The notes under the pieces: generated by a model
The model's input: only the letters and a program-made list of their open reading frames with translations
The model's database searches: none
What the model was told of the DNA's origin: nothing
Shown: piece after piece, positions 25,899-33,472 of the stretch
Layout of the letters: each line of letters opens with the position of its first letter
Position numbering within the stretch: position 1 is the stretch's first letter
Origin: Spirochaetes bacterium GWE1_32_154
Lineage (GTDB): Bacteria; Spirochaetota; GWE2-31-10
Reading direction: 5' to 3'
DNA length: 60,800 nucleotides
NCBI GenBank assembly: GCA_001829315.1
Contig: MIAY01000014.1
Coordinates: 1-60,800, forward strand
Translations under genes and position numbers: made by a program

Positions 25899-28289
25899 TT
25901 ACCTCAATTTAGCGTTTAATTTCGATTCTAAATTATTTAAAATCATTTTCGTAGCAGTTTCTATTTCAGCATCGGTTAGTGTAGATACGATTTTATTATA
26001 GACAAGTTTGATCGCAAGGGAATAATAACCTTTTTCAATTGCATTGCCTTTATAAATATCAAAAATGGTAACTTCACGTAAAATTTCAGTATCTGTTCCC
26101 TTAACCGTTTTTATAATATCTTCAGCTTTTATATCGTCTTTCACAACTATTGCTAAATCTCTTTCAGAAGAAGGAAACTTTGGTACTTGAACAAATGAAG
26201 AAATAACTTTTGAATTATCGAATATCATTTTTGTATCAATTTCAGCAATAAATACATTATCTTCAATATCAAAATTTTCTGCAACCGAAGGATGGAGTTT
26301 ACCCATAACGCCAACTTTCTTATTTTGTATGATTATATCAGCTTGTTGATAAGGCTGTAAATAACATTCTATTGACGGAACAAATGAAGCTTCTATACTA
26401 TAACTATCTAATATAGAATCAATTATGCCTTTTAAATCAAAAAAATCATATTTAACTTCTTCATTACAATGTCCCTTTTCAAATTTATTACCGGTTAGTA
26501 TTATTCCTAATTTTTTTTGTTCAATCGGTAAAATATCATTAGTCGGAATACTGATATTTCCTATTTCATACAATGAAAAAGATCTATTTTGTCGTGTTAC
26601 ATTAAATGACGCAGTTCGTATTAACCCCGGAATAAGGGAAGAACGCATTGATGACCAGTCCTCAGTTAACGGTACTTCTAAGGTAACGACATTTCGTAGC
26701 GGATGATTTTCAGGTAATATCATTTTATCAAACAATGATTTACCGACAAAACTAAAATTCATTACTTCATTACAACCTGATTCAATCATAAGAGAATGGA
26801 GTTTTCTTTCCTGATTCTGAAGAGTTGTTCGTACACCTGATTTAATACTTGGAAATAATGTAGGTTTAATATTATTATATCCATAGATTCGAGCAACTTC
26901 TTCTGTAATATCCTCTCGAATAGAAACATCATTTCGAGCAGATGGTACGGTAACAACAAGGTTATCATTATCAGAAACAGCTTTAAAATCAAGCTTTGAC
27001 AATAAATCAATGATTTCTTTGCTTGTCAATGAAGTACCTAATTTTTTATTGATCCAACCGGTCGTCGTTGAAATAACTTTTTTTTGAAATGGTACCGGAT
27101 ACACATCAATAATATCTTTTGAGATAGTCCCAATTTGTAATAGATCAAAAAAATGCAGTGCCCTTTTTAAACCGCTGTCAACATTTTCTCTATCAATTTC
27201 TCTTTCAAACCTGTATGATGACTCTGAGCGTAACCCAAGTCTTCTTGAGCACTTTCTGATAGTAACCGGATTAAAAAATGCAGCTTCAAGAAAAATATTT
27301 TTCGTAGTATCAGTTACCTCACTTATTTGACCACCCATAATTCCACCAAGACAATGACCTTTTGCAGAATCAGCAATAACAATATCCTGTTTTTCAAGTT
27401 GTCTTTCAATACCATCTAATGTAACCATTTTTTCATCTTGGTTTGCATCTCGAACAATTATTTTTTTATCAGTTATTTTATCAAGATCGAAGGCATGAAG
27501 CGGTTGATTCATCTCAAATAACACGATATTTGTTATATCAACAACATTATTTATAGGTCGTATACCAGCTTTAACAAGTTTTAATTGCATCCATAAAGGT
27601 GATGGTTTTATTACAACATTTTTAATTACAGCTCCGGTATATCGATAACAATTCGGGCTGACAACACTAACCGATATATCATTAGTAACACTGCTTTCTG
27701 ACGACTTATATGAGTAGTTAATTTCTTTTAAGTTTGAATTAAAACGAGCTTTTATATCAGTTGCAATTCCTTTCATTCCAAGACAATCACCACGATTTGA
27801 AGTTAATTCAATATCAATAAGCGTATCTTCAAATGGAAGTAAATCATAATAATATATCCCATTTTCAGTTGTATCATCAAGATAAATCGGTTCTTCAGAT
27901 TTAAAATGAAAACCTAATTCTTCCCAGCCGATAAACATACCTTCACTATCAACATTTTTTAATTTTGACTTTTTAATAATAAAATCAGAAGTTATTTTTA
28001 CACCTTCCAAAGCTACAAGTAGTTTATCACCAACTTTTACATTGGAAAGATTGGTGACAATTTGTTTCGTACCAAACGATCCTGCATCAACAGTCGTAAC
28101 AAAAAGTTTATCAGCTTCGGGATGTTTTATTTTTGTAAGTATTGTACATGAAACAATATCCTGATGACCTATACCTGTTTTTTTAACGGCTTCCACTTCC
28201 AGTCCATTTGCAGGGATACCTTCTAAAAGCAACTCTTCCTGAACATTTATATCTGTAATTTCTTTTAACCAATTAACTGAGACTATCAT
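25899..28289 (-). CDS. pheT: Phenylalanyl-tRNA synthetase beta subunit
   Basis: The beta subunit of the alpha2-beta2 enzyme that charges tRNA-Phe. The 796 residues have the full bacterial architecture: N-terminal MIVSVNWLKEI, the OB-fold tRNA-binding insert (about 40-150, CTILTKIKHPEADKLFVTTVDAG), the B3/B4 editing region (RPINNVVDITNIVLFEMNQPLHAFDLDKI), B5 (STTTGWINKKLGTSLTSKEI), the catalytic-like core and the C-terminal anticodon-binding ferredoxin-like domain (PKFPSSERDLAIVVKDDI). It follows pheS at 16 bp. No oddities were seen. Confidence 0.96.
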   Translation of the reverse strand: MIVSVNWLKEITDINVQEELLLEGIPANGLEVEAVKKTGIGHQDIVSCTILTKIKHPEADKLFVTTVDAGSFGTKQIVTNLSNVKVGDKLLVALEGVKITSDFIIKKSKLKNVDSEGMFIGWEELGFHFKSEEPIYLDDTTENGIYYYDLLPFEDTLIDIELTSNRGDCLGMKGIATDIKARFNSNLKEINYSYKSSESSVTNDISVSVVSPNCYRYTGAVIKNVVIKPSPLWMQLKLVKAGIRPINNVVDITNIVLFEMNQPLHAFDLDKITDKKIIVRDANQDEKMVTLDGIERQLEKQDIVIADSAKGHCLGGIMGGQISEVTDTTKNIFLEAAFFNPVTIRKCSRRLGLRSESSYRFEREIDRENVDSGLKRALHFFDLLQIGTISKDIIDVYPVPFQKKVISTTTGWINKKLGTSLTSKEIIDLLSKLDFKAVSDNDNLVVTVPSARNDVSIREDITEEVARIYGYNNIKPTLFPSIKSGVRTTLQNQERKLHSLMIESGCNEVMNFSFVGKSLFDKMILPENHPLRNVVTLEVPLTEDWSSMRSSLIPGLIRTASFNVTRQNRSFSLYEIGNISIPTNDILPIEQKKLGIILTGNKFEKGHCNEEVKYDFFDLKGIIDSILDSYSIEASFVPSIECYLQPYQQADIIIQNKKVGVMGKLHPSVAENFDIEDNVFIAEIDTKMIFDNSKVISSFVQVPKFPSSERDLAIVVKDDIKAEDIIKTVKGTDTEILREVTIFDIYKGNAIEKGYYSLAIKLVYNKIVSTLTDAEIETATKMILNNLESKLNAKLR

Positions 28290-28305
28290 TATTGTTCTCC
28301 AAATT

Positions 28306-29331
28306 TTAATTAAATTGTTTTAAAAATCGAATGTCATTTTCAAAAAAATATCGAATATCATTAACACGATATTTCAATGCAGTAATTCGATCCAACCCCA
28401 TTCCAAAAGCAAACCCTGTATATATTTCAGGATCATACCCCGACATACGAAGTACATTAGGATGAACTGCCCCTGCTCCAAGCACTTCCAACCATCCAGT
28501 ATGTTTACAAAAGCCACAACCTTTACCGTCACAAAAAATACAGGTTACATCAACTTCTGCTGATGGTTCTGTAAAAGGAAAAAAAGAAGGTCTGACTCTA
28601 ATTTTTTTTGTTTCTCCGAATAATTTTTTCGCAAAAATCTCCAAAGTACCTATTAAATCAGAAAACTGAACATCTTTATCAACAATTAAACCTTCAACCT
28701 GATGAAATTGAGGTGAATGAGTCGGATCAATTGCATCTCTTCTATAAACCCTTCCCGGGCAAATAATCCGAACAGGTTCCGGATGCATTTTATTCATTGT
28801 TCTAATCTGAACAGGAGATGTATGTGTTCTAAAAAGAATATCCTTATTAACATACAAAGTATCTTGAGAATCTCGAGCAGGATGATCATCCTGAAAGTTA
28901 AGTGCTTTAAATGTGTTAAAATCAGTATCAATTTCCGGTCCTTCTTCAATGCTAAATCCAAGACCTAAAAAAATCTCTTCAATTTCTTCAAGCACCTTTC
29001 GTAAAGGATGTTTGCTCCCTTTATTACCTCTTCTACCAGGAAGAGTTATATCAATTTTTTCATTAAGAAAAAGTGTATTTAATTCTTTGTTTTTAATATT
29101 TGAAATAGTTTCGTCAAGAATTTGCTCAATACTATTTTTTGCTTCATTAACCAAAGCACCTGCCTTCGGTCTGTCTTCTACCGACAAAGAGCCAAGAGTT
29201 TTGAGTACAGATGTTAATTCACCTTTTTTACCTAAGAAATTAACTCTAATTTCTTCTAATTCCTTAGTAGAAAGAGCTTTTGAAATCAATTCGATTGCTG
29301 TAGCCTTAATTTTATCAATATTTTCAATCAT
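28306..29331 (-). CDS. pheS: Phenylalanyl-tRNA synthetase alpha subunit
   Basis: The catalytic subunit of phenylalanyl-tRNA synthetase. The 341 residues show an N-terminal coiled coil (about 1-90, with VNFLGKKGELTSVLKTLG) and then the class II core. Motif 2 is around FRTHTSPVQIRTM / VYRRDAIDPTHSPQFHQVEGL and motif 3 is GFAFGMGLDRITAL. FTEPSAEVDVTCIFCDGKGCGFCKHTGW contains the CxxC insertion seen in many bacteria. The length is typical. A good promoter lies upstream; no T-box or leader peptide is evident in the short leader. Confidence 0.97.
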   Translation of the reverse strand: MIENIDKIKATAIELISKALSTKELEEIRVNFLGKKGELTSVLKTLGSLSVEDRPKAGALVNEAKNSIEQILDETISNIKNKELNTLFLNEKIDITLPGRRGNKGSKHPLRKVLEEIEEIFLGLGFSIEEGPEIDTDFNTFKALNFQDDHPARDSQDTLYVNKDILFRTHTSPVQIRTMNKMHPEPVRIICPGRVYRRDAIDPTHSPQFHQVEGLIVDKDVQFSDLIGTLEIFAKKLFGETKKIRVRPSFFPFTEPSAEVDVTCIFCDGKGCGFCKHTGWLEVLGAGAVHPNVLRMSGYDPEIYTGFAFGMGLDRITALKYRVNDIRYFFENDIRFLKQFN

Positions 29332-29379
29332 AAAGATAACCCCATTTATGCACTTTAAATTATTTAAAATAATGCGGTT

Positions 29380-29407
29380 AATATATAAGATAAGAGTAAA
29401 TTGTCAA
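29380..29407 (-). promoter_or_regulatory. Predicted sigma70-type promoter of pheST
   Basis: On the minus strand, TTGACA (29407-29402) and TATATT (29385-29380) are separated by 16 bp, giving a leader of about 40 nt before the pheS ATG. The leader is too short for a T-box. On the plus strand a TTGACA at 29425-29430 may serve the divergent Smr gene, but its -10 is unclear. Confidence 0.6.
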
Positions 29408-29459
29408 GGTATTTGTTTTGTTATTTGACATTTAATGGTAAATATAATAATTATATTAA

Positions 29460-29831
29460 ATGAAATCATTTGAAGACATTTTTACGAAATGGGAAAAAAA
29501 CAATACAATTCATTATTCAACTAAAGAAACTGATTTAGATACACATACTATTCTTAATCAAAAATCAAAAGAAGATTTAGTAATTGATTTACATGGATTA
29601 ACTGAAAATGAAGCAATTTCGACATTACGTTCTTTTATTGCTTCCATTAAAAAGGGCAGTAATCGAAAAATTAGAATTATTCATGGTGCCGGGCATCATT
29701 CAAAAAATAATAAACCAATATTAAAACAAGCTGTTCGTTCATATTTAGAATTTTGTGATTCAGTCACGTATTTTAGACCCGGCAGAATAGGAGAAGGCAG
29801 TCATGGTGTTACCATTGCAATTATTAAGTAA
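29460..29831 (+). CDS. Stand-alone Smr domain protein
   Basis: A 123-residue protein whose C-terminal 80 residues form an Smr domain, the nuclease-type module also found at the end of MutS2. The markers are VIDLHGLTENEAISTLRSFI (the LDxHG motif at about residues 42-47) and IRIIHGAGHHSKNN (the HGxG motif at about 77-80), ending GEGSHGVTIAII. The family includes DNA and RNA endonucleases; which activity applies here cannot be read. No Shine-Dalgarno precedes the ATG at 29460, so it may be leaderless. Its 3' end overlaps the next gene by 29 nt. Confidence 0.82.
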   Translation: MKSFEDIFTKWEKNNTIHYSTKETDLDTHTILNQKSKEDLVIDLHGLTENEAISTLRSFIASIKKGSNRKIRIIHGAGHHSKNNKPILKQAVRSYLEFCDSVTYFRPGRIGEGSHGVTIAIIK

Positions 29832-30705
29832 AGTTTTAATTCCTTTAATTCTTTTATCATCGTGTATATCAATGAAGTCTGAAAATGAATTATCAAAAGA
29901 ATATTACAATTTAGGAAATGAATTTTTAGAATTAAAAAATTTTGACAAAGCATCAAATCTTTATGAAAAATCATTATCGTATGATAAATCTAATTTTCAA
30001 GCAAAAATCAATTTAATCATCGCACTACAAGGTAAAAAAAATTATGATTCTGCTGAATTATTAATCAAAAAAGAATATACAACATCATTAAATACTAAAA
30101 ATAAAAATTTATTGTTATTATTAGGAAAAAACTTTTTTTTAAAAAAAGAATTTGAAAAATCAAATGATCTTTTTTTCAATTACATCAATATATATCCTGA
30201 TGATAAGATTGGATATTTTAATGTTGGGTTGAATTATTTAAATTTACGTGATTTCCAGAATGCCCATGATTATTTTCTCAAATCATATTCAAAAGATCCC
30301 AATTTTATACCATCACTTTATAACATTACAAATTATTACTTTGAAAATAACCTTTATTCCGAATCAATTCCATATATAACTGAATTAGTTTTAAAAGACA
30401 GTAATAATGACAAAGTTCATTTTATGTATTCCAAAATATTATACGAACTCAATGAAATGCAAAAAGCAAAAGAATCAATTTTAAAGGCCATTGAACTAAA
30501 CAAAGAATCAAATGTATATGAAATATACGCAGCAAGAATATATGCTAAAGGCTTTAATGACAAGAAGAACACACTTTTTCACATAGAAAACGCATTAAAA
30601 AAAGGATATAAAACATCAGATTTAAGTGAAATAAAAGATTTTTCAACTCTCAGAGAACAATTTAGAGATGAATATAATGAAATAATAAAAAAAGAGTTTA
30701 ATTAA
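29803..30705 (+). CDS. TPR-containing lipoprotein
   Basis: A 300-residue lipoprotein. The signal peptide MVLPLQLLSKVLIPLILLSSC has its lipidated cysteine at residue 21. The mature part is built of tetratricopeptide repeats: EYYNLGNEFLELKNFDKASNLYEKSL, IGYFNVGLNYLNLRDFQNAHDYFLKSY, IPSLYNITNYYFENNLYSESI and KVHFMYSKILYELNEMQKAKESIL. It is probably a scaffold on the periplasmic face of a membrane. Translation starts inside the Smr gene (29-nt overlap) behind GAAGG, so expression is coupled. No function beyond protein binding can be stated. Confidence 0.8.
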   Translation: MVLPLQLLSKVLIPLILLSSCISMKSENELSKEYYNLGNEFLELKNFDKASNLYEKSLSYDKSNFQAKINLIIALQGKKNYDSAELLIKKEYTTSLNTKNKNLLLLLGKNFFLKKEFEKSNDLFFNYINIYPDDKIGYFNVGLNYLNLRDFQNAHDYFLKSYSKDPNFIPSLYNITNYYFENNLYSESIPYITELVLKDSNNDKVHFMYSKILYELNEMQKAKESILKAIELNKESNVYEIYAARIYAKGFNDKKNTLFHIENALKKGYKTSDLSEIKDFSTLREQFRDEYNEIIKKEFN

Positions 30706-30795
30706 TTGATATAATGTTAAATATGTATTAAAATTGTTAAGTGATCAGGAAATAATCCGAGAATAATAATAACAAGCAACATAAGAGAGAATATT

Positions 30796-32025
30796 ATGAG
30801 TAATGAACTTCAACTGGAAGTTGTCAAATTTAACAAAGGTGCCTATATAACAATAGAAGGTAAATCTTCTAATGGATTATTTTATATAATAAGAACTGGT
30901 AATGTAACCTTATCAAAGGACGTTTCAGATAACCAGGCAGAAGCATTAAATCCGGGTGATTTTTTTGGTGTTGTTTCTGCAATGTCAGGTCATAATTATA
31001 TAGAAACCACTATTGCACTCACTGATGTTTCGTTAATAGTTGTCACTAAAAATCAATTTCCATTATTAATTCAAAAAAACAACCCCATTGCTATGAAAAT
31101 TATTTTATCATTTTCCAGAAAATTAAGAGAACTTGATAAATCTATTACAGAATTATCTCTGAAATCTGTTTCTATTCCGTTTGAAGATACAGTCAATTTA
31201 TATAGTCTTGGTGAATTTTATTTAAATGCAAAGCAATACAATCAGGCTTTTTATGCTTTTTATCGATTCATTCAATATTGTCCTGATAATGATTTAGTAG
31301 CCAATGCGAAACAATATTTACAACAAATTAAACCGCAGGCTAAAGCTGTTTTTCTTGAACCGAAACCAGAGGAATTTAAAAGAGTTTATCCTGATAATAC
31401 TATTATTTGTTGTGAACATGAACCGGGAAATGAATTGTATATACTTCAAAAAGGTAAAGTTAAAATTACTAAAATGATAGATAATAAAGAAGTTTTACTA
31501 GCAGTATTAAAAGAAGGCGATATTTTTGGTGAAATGTCGTTATTAGAAAATAAACCTCGATCAGCATCTGCAATTGCATACGAAGAAACTATGTTAATGG
31601 CAGTTAATAAAGAAAATTTTAAAAATATGATTTCAACTCAACCTCAGCTTGTTACAAAATTAATTTCTTTATTAGCTGATAGAACATGGGTCGTTTACAG
31701 ACAATTATCAAATCTTAAATTATCGAGTAAAATTGGGCGATTTTACGATATGTTATTAATACAACTTGAAAAAAATAAATTAGATATTAATCCAAAAAAC
31801 CCTTATACCTTTGAATTTGGTACAAAAGAACTTATTAATATGGTAGGCTTAACGAATGATGAGGGAAGTTTAATTATTCAGGAAATCTTTCAAAATAGAA
31901 AGTTTCAATTAAAAGATAATAAAATTTATGTAGCGGAAATTGATGAAATCAGAAAACAAGTTGAATATTATAAAAAGATGGAAATGCTGAAAGAAAAAAG
32001 AAAATCAGCACATAATAATTTTTAA
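30796..32025 (+). CDS. Protein with two cyclic-nucleotide-binding domains (Crp-like)
   Basis: A 409-residue cytoplasmic protein. cNBD1 spans about 8-115 but its phosphate-binding cassette (FFGVVSAMSGHNYIETT) lacks the Glu and Arg needed for cyclic nucleotides. A helical TPR-like linker spans about 128-180 (YSLGEFYLNAKQYNQAFYAFYRFI). cNBD2 spans about 190-300 and has an intact cassette, FGEMSLLENKPRSASA, with E246 and R255. The C-terminus from about 305 (LSSKIGRFYDMLLIQL, FEFGTKELINMVGLT) resembles a degenerate Crp winged helix. It could be a cAMP-responsive regulator or a non-DNA-binding sensor. The RBS is AGAGAG before the ATG. Confidence 0.82.
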   Translation: MSNELQLEVVKFNKGAYITIEGKSSNGLFYIIRTGNVTLSKDVSDNQAEALNPGDFFGVVSAMSGHNYIETTIALTDVSLIVVTKNQFPLLIQKNNPIAMKIILSFSRKLRELDKSITELSLKSVSIPFEDTVNLYSLGEFYLNAKQYNQAFYAFYRFIQYCPDNDLVANAKQYLQQIKPQAKAVFLEPKPEEFKRVYPDNTIICCEHEPGNELYILQKGKVKITKMIDNKEVLLAVLKEGDIFGEMSLLENKPRSASAIAYEETMLMAVNKENFKNMISTQPQLVTKLISLLADRTWVVYRQLSNLKLSSKIGRFYDMLLIQLEKNKLDINPKNPYTFEFGTKELINMVGLTNDEGSLIIQEIFQNRKFQLKDNKIYVAEIDEIRKQVEYYKKMEMLKEKRKSAHNNF

Positions 32026-32035
32026 ATTAGATTAA

Positions 32036-32071
32036 TAAAAAAAGAAGCATTAAAAAATGCTTCTTTTTTTA
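32036..32071. terminator. Bidirectional Rho-independent terminator
   Basis: The A-rich left arm AAAAAAGAAGCATT and its complement AATGCTTCTTTTTT flank a 4-nt loop. It lies between convergent genes (the cNBD protein and a lipoprotein), and both strands show a U-tract, so it can end both transcripts. Confidence 0.85.
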
Positions 32072-32091
32072 TTGTAATAAGTAAAATATTT

Positions 32092-32556
32092 CTATTCTTT
32101 TTTCGGTGTAATTTTCTTACCGGCACTTTCTCTTTCTTCCCGGACATGATAAGGATCAAAATACGCTTCAGTTTCATCAATCTTAGCAATAAGTGATTTA
32201 GCAAGAATAATAAACTTTTCATTTTCAATTATTTCTCCCTCTTTTGTAAGAGTTTGATAAATAGAAAAAACATTATCGAAGTATTTTCGTGCTGTTGAAT
32301 AAGCTTTAATACTAAAATAATTATAAGCAATTAAATAATTTACCATAACCGCTTCAGTATCAGGAAATTTTTTTTGAATCTCTAATAAATTATTTATTGC
32401 AGTAGAATATCGTTGCCTTGAAGTATTTTTTTGAACCTCTAATAAATAATTATCGAAAGTCCAGTCGGATTTATTACTTTTATTATTTCCCAATGTCAAA
32501 CACGATGTTAACACCATTAATAGAAACAGATAGATACCGATTTTTTTAAATTGCAT
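32092..32556 (-). CDS. Small TPR-like lipoprotein
   Basis: A 154-residue lipoprotein: MQFKKIGIYLFLLMVLTSC carries a clear lipobox with Cys19. Residues about 35-125 form TPR-like helix pairs (RQRYSTAINNLLEIQKKFPDTEAVMVNYLIAYNYFSIKAYSTARKYFDNVF), resembling outer-membrane assembly lipoproteins of the YfiO type in general layout only. The tail is short and charged. It is encoded 10 bp after a second lipoprotein gene, so the two probably act together. The function is unknown. Confidence 0.75.
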   Translation of the reverse strand: MQFKKIGIYLFLLMVLTSCLTLGNNKSNKSDWTFDNYLLEVQKNTSRQRYSTAINNLLEIQKKFPDTEAVMVNYLIAYNYFSIKAYSTARKYFDNVFSIYQTLTKEGEIIENEKFIILAKSLIAKIDETEAYFDPYHVREERESAGKKITPKKE

Positions 32557-32566
32557 TAGAACCCCT

Positions 32567-33295
32567 TTATTTCTCTTTTTTACTCGTAAATACTTTAGTT
32601 ATAAAAGTAGTAAATTCTCTAATAAACACCGTATTAATTTGAGATAATCTTAAAATCTCAAGCGGATAATCATAATTGGTTTTTAATATATAATTTTTAC
32701 TGAAATTTGCAATTACTTTTTCATTATAATTGATTATTTTTACATCATATCTTATTTTAGTATCTCTATTAAGAATTAAATTATATTCACCTTCTTCATA
32801 ATCACGAATTCTAATATCAATTAATAAATCATCTGCTGATGACATGTCAATTTTATCTCTAAACAATTCAATAGAAAAATTTTTGTTTTTAAATTCAATG
32901 AAAAAAGTTTTTTCTATATTTTCACGAACTTTATCAAACATCTTTGTATAAAATAGTATTTTATCTTTATCTTTTAAATATAATTTTTCTTTTGCAAACC
33001 TTACGATATCAGATGATACATCATGTACTATATCAGATGTTATATCCGGATTATTATTTCTCACAATATCAGAAGTCCCGTCTTGTATTGATTTCTGAAC
33101 TAAATCTGTTGTATTTTCAATTATGGTAGTAAGAAGAAATAACCCGTTAACCGTTGTATATTCATCATAACTAACCTGAATAATTATTCTTGGCGGAACA
33201 TTAACTTTCTCAAGGATTTGTTTTTTATTTGTCACACAAGAAGTTGTTAAAAACAATAGAACAAATCCAACAGCATATATTATTTTTTTTAGCAT
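32567..33295 (-). CDS. Lipoprotein of unknown function
   Basis: A 242-residue protein I do not recognise. The signal peptide MLKKIIYAVGFVLLFLTTSC ends in a lipobox (Cys20). Residues about 73-97 contain three spaced copies of (T/S)SDIV, mirrored by short DNA repeats (ATATCAG). The C-terminal half is beta-rich (LLIDIRIRDYEEGEYNLIL, KIRYDVKIINYNEKVIANFSKNYIL) and could be an LPS- or lipid-binding-like or LpoB-like fold, but that is conjecture. It is co-transcribed with the TPR-like lipoprotein 10 bp downstream and lies divergent to the giant activase-type gene. Confidence 0.7.
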   Translation of the reverse strand: MLKKIIYAVGFVLLFLTTSCVTNKKQILEKVNVPPRIIIQVSYDEYTTVNGLFLLTTIIENTTDLVQKSIQDGTSDIVRNNNPDITSDIVHDVSSDIVRFAKEKLYLKDKDKILFYTKMFDKVRENIEKTFFIEFKNKNFSIELFRDKIDMSSADDLLIDIRIRDYEEGEYNLILNRDTKIRYDVKIINYNEKVIANFSKNYILKTNYDYPLEILRLSQINTVFIREFTTFITKVFTSKKEK

Positions 33296-33401
33296 TTTTA
33301 CTACTATTCCTAATTGGGTAAAATATTATTTACTATACTATTTTTCAAATAAAAATAAAAGAGATTGGACATTTATTTTACATTAAGTTATATTCTATTC
33401 T

Positions 33402-33443
33402 GCCACTTGTAAAAATAATAAGTATAACATTTTTGCAAGTGGC
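33402..33443. repeat. Dispersed palindromic repeat, single unit
   Basis: GCCACTTGTAAAAATAATA on the left and ACATTTTTGCAAGTGGC on the right form an imperfect hairpin. The outer stem carries a compensating change relative to other copies (CCACTTG/CAAGTGG instead of CCTCTTG/CAAGAGG), which keeps the pairing. It sits between divergent genes, so it cannot be a terminator there. Confidence 0.7.
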
Positions 33444-33472
33444 TCTACTATATTTTTTATTGGGAGATTTAA

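Noticed and set aside
29332-29380. T-box or leader-peptide attenuator upstream of pheS
   Set aside because: The leader is only about 40 nt, with no T-box sequence and no Phe-rich open frame.
33402-33443. Terminator of the lipoprotein pair
   Set aside because: It lies upstream of those minus-strand genes, in a divergent intergenic region.
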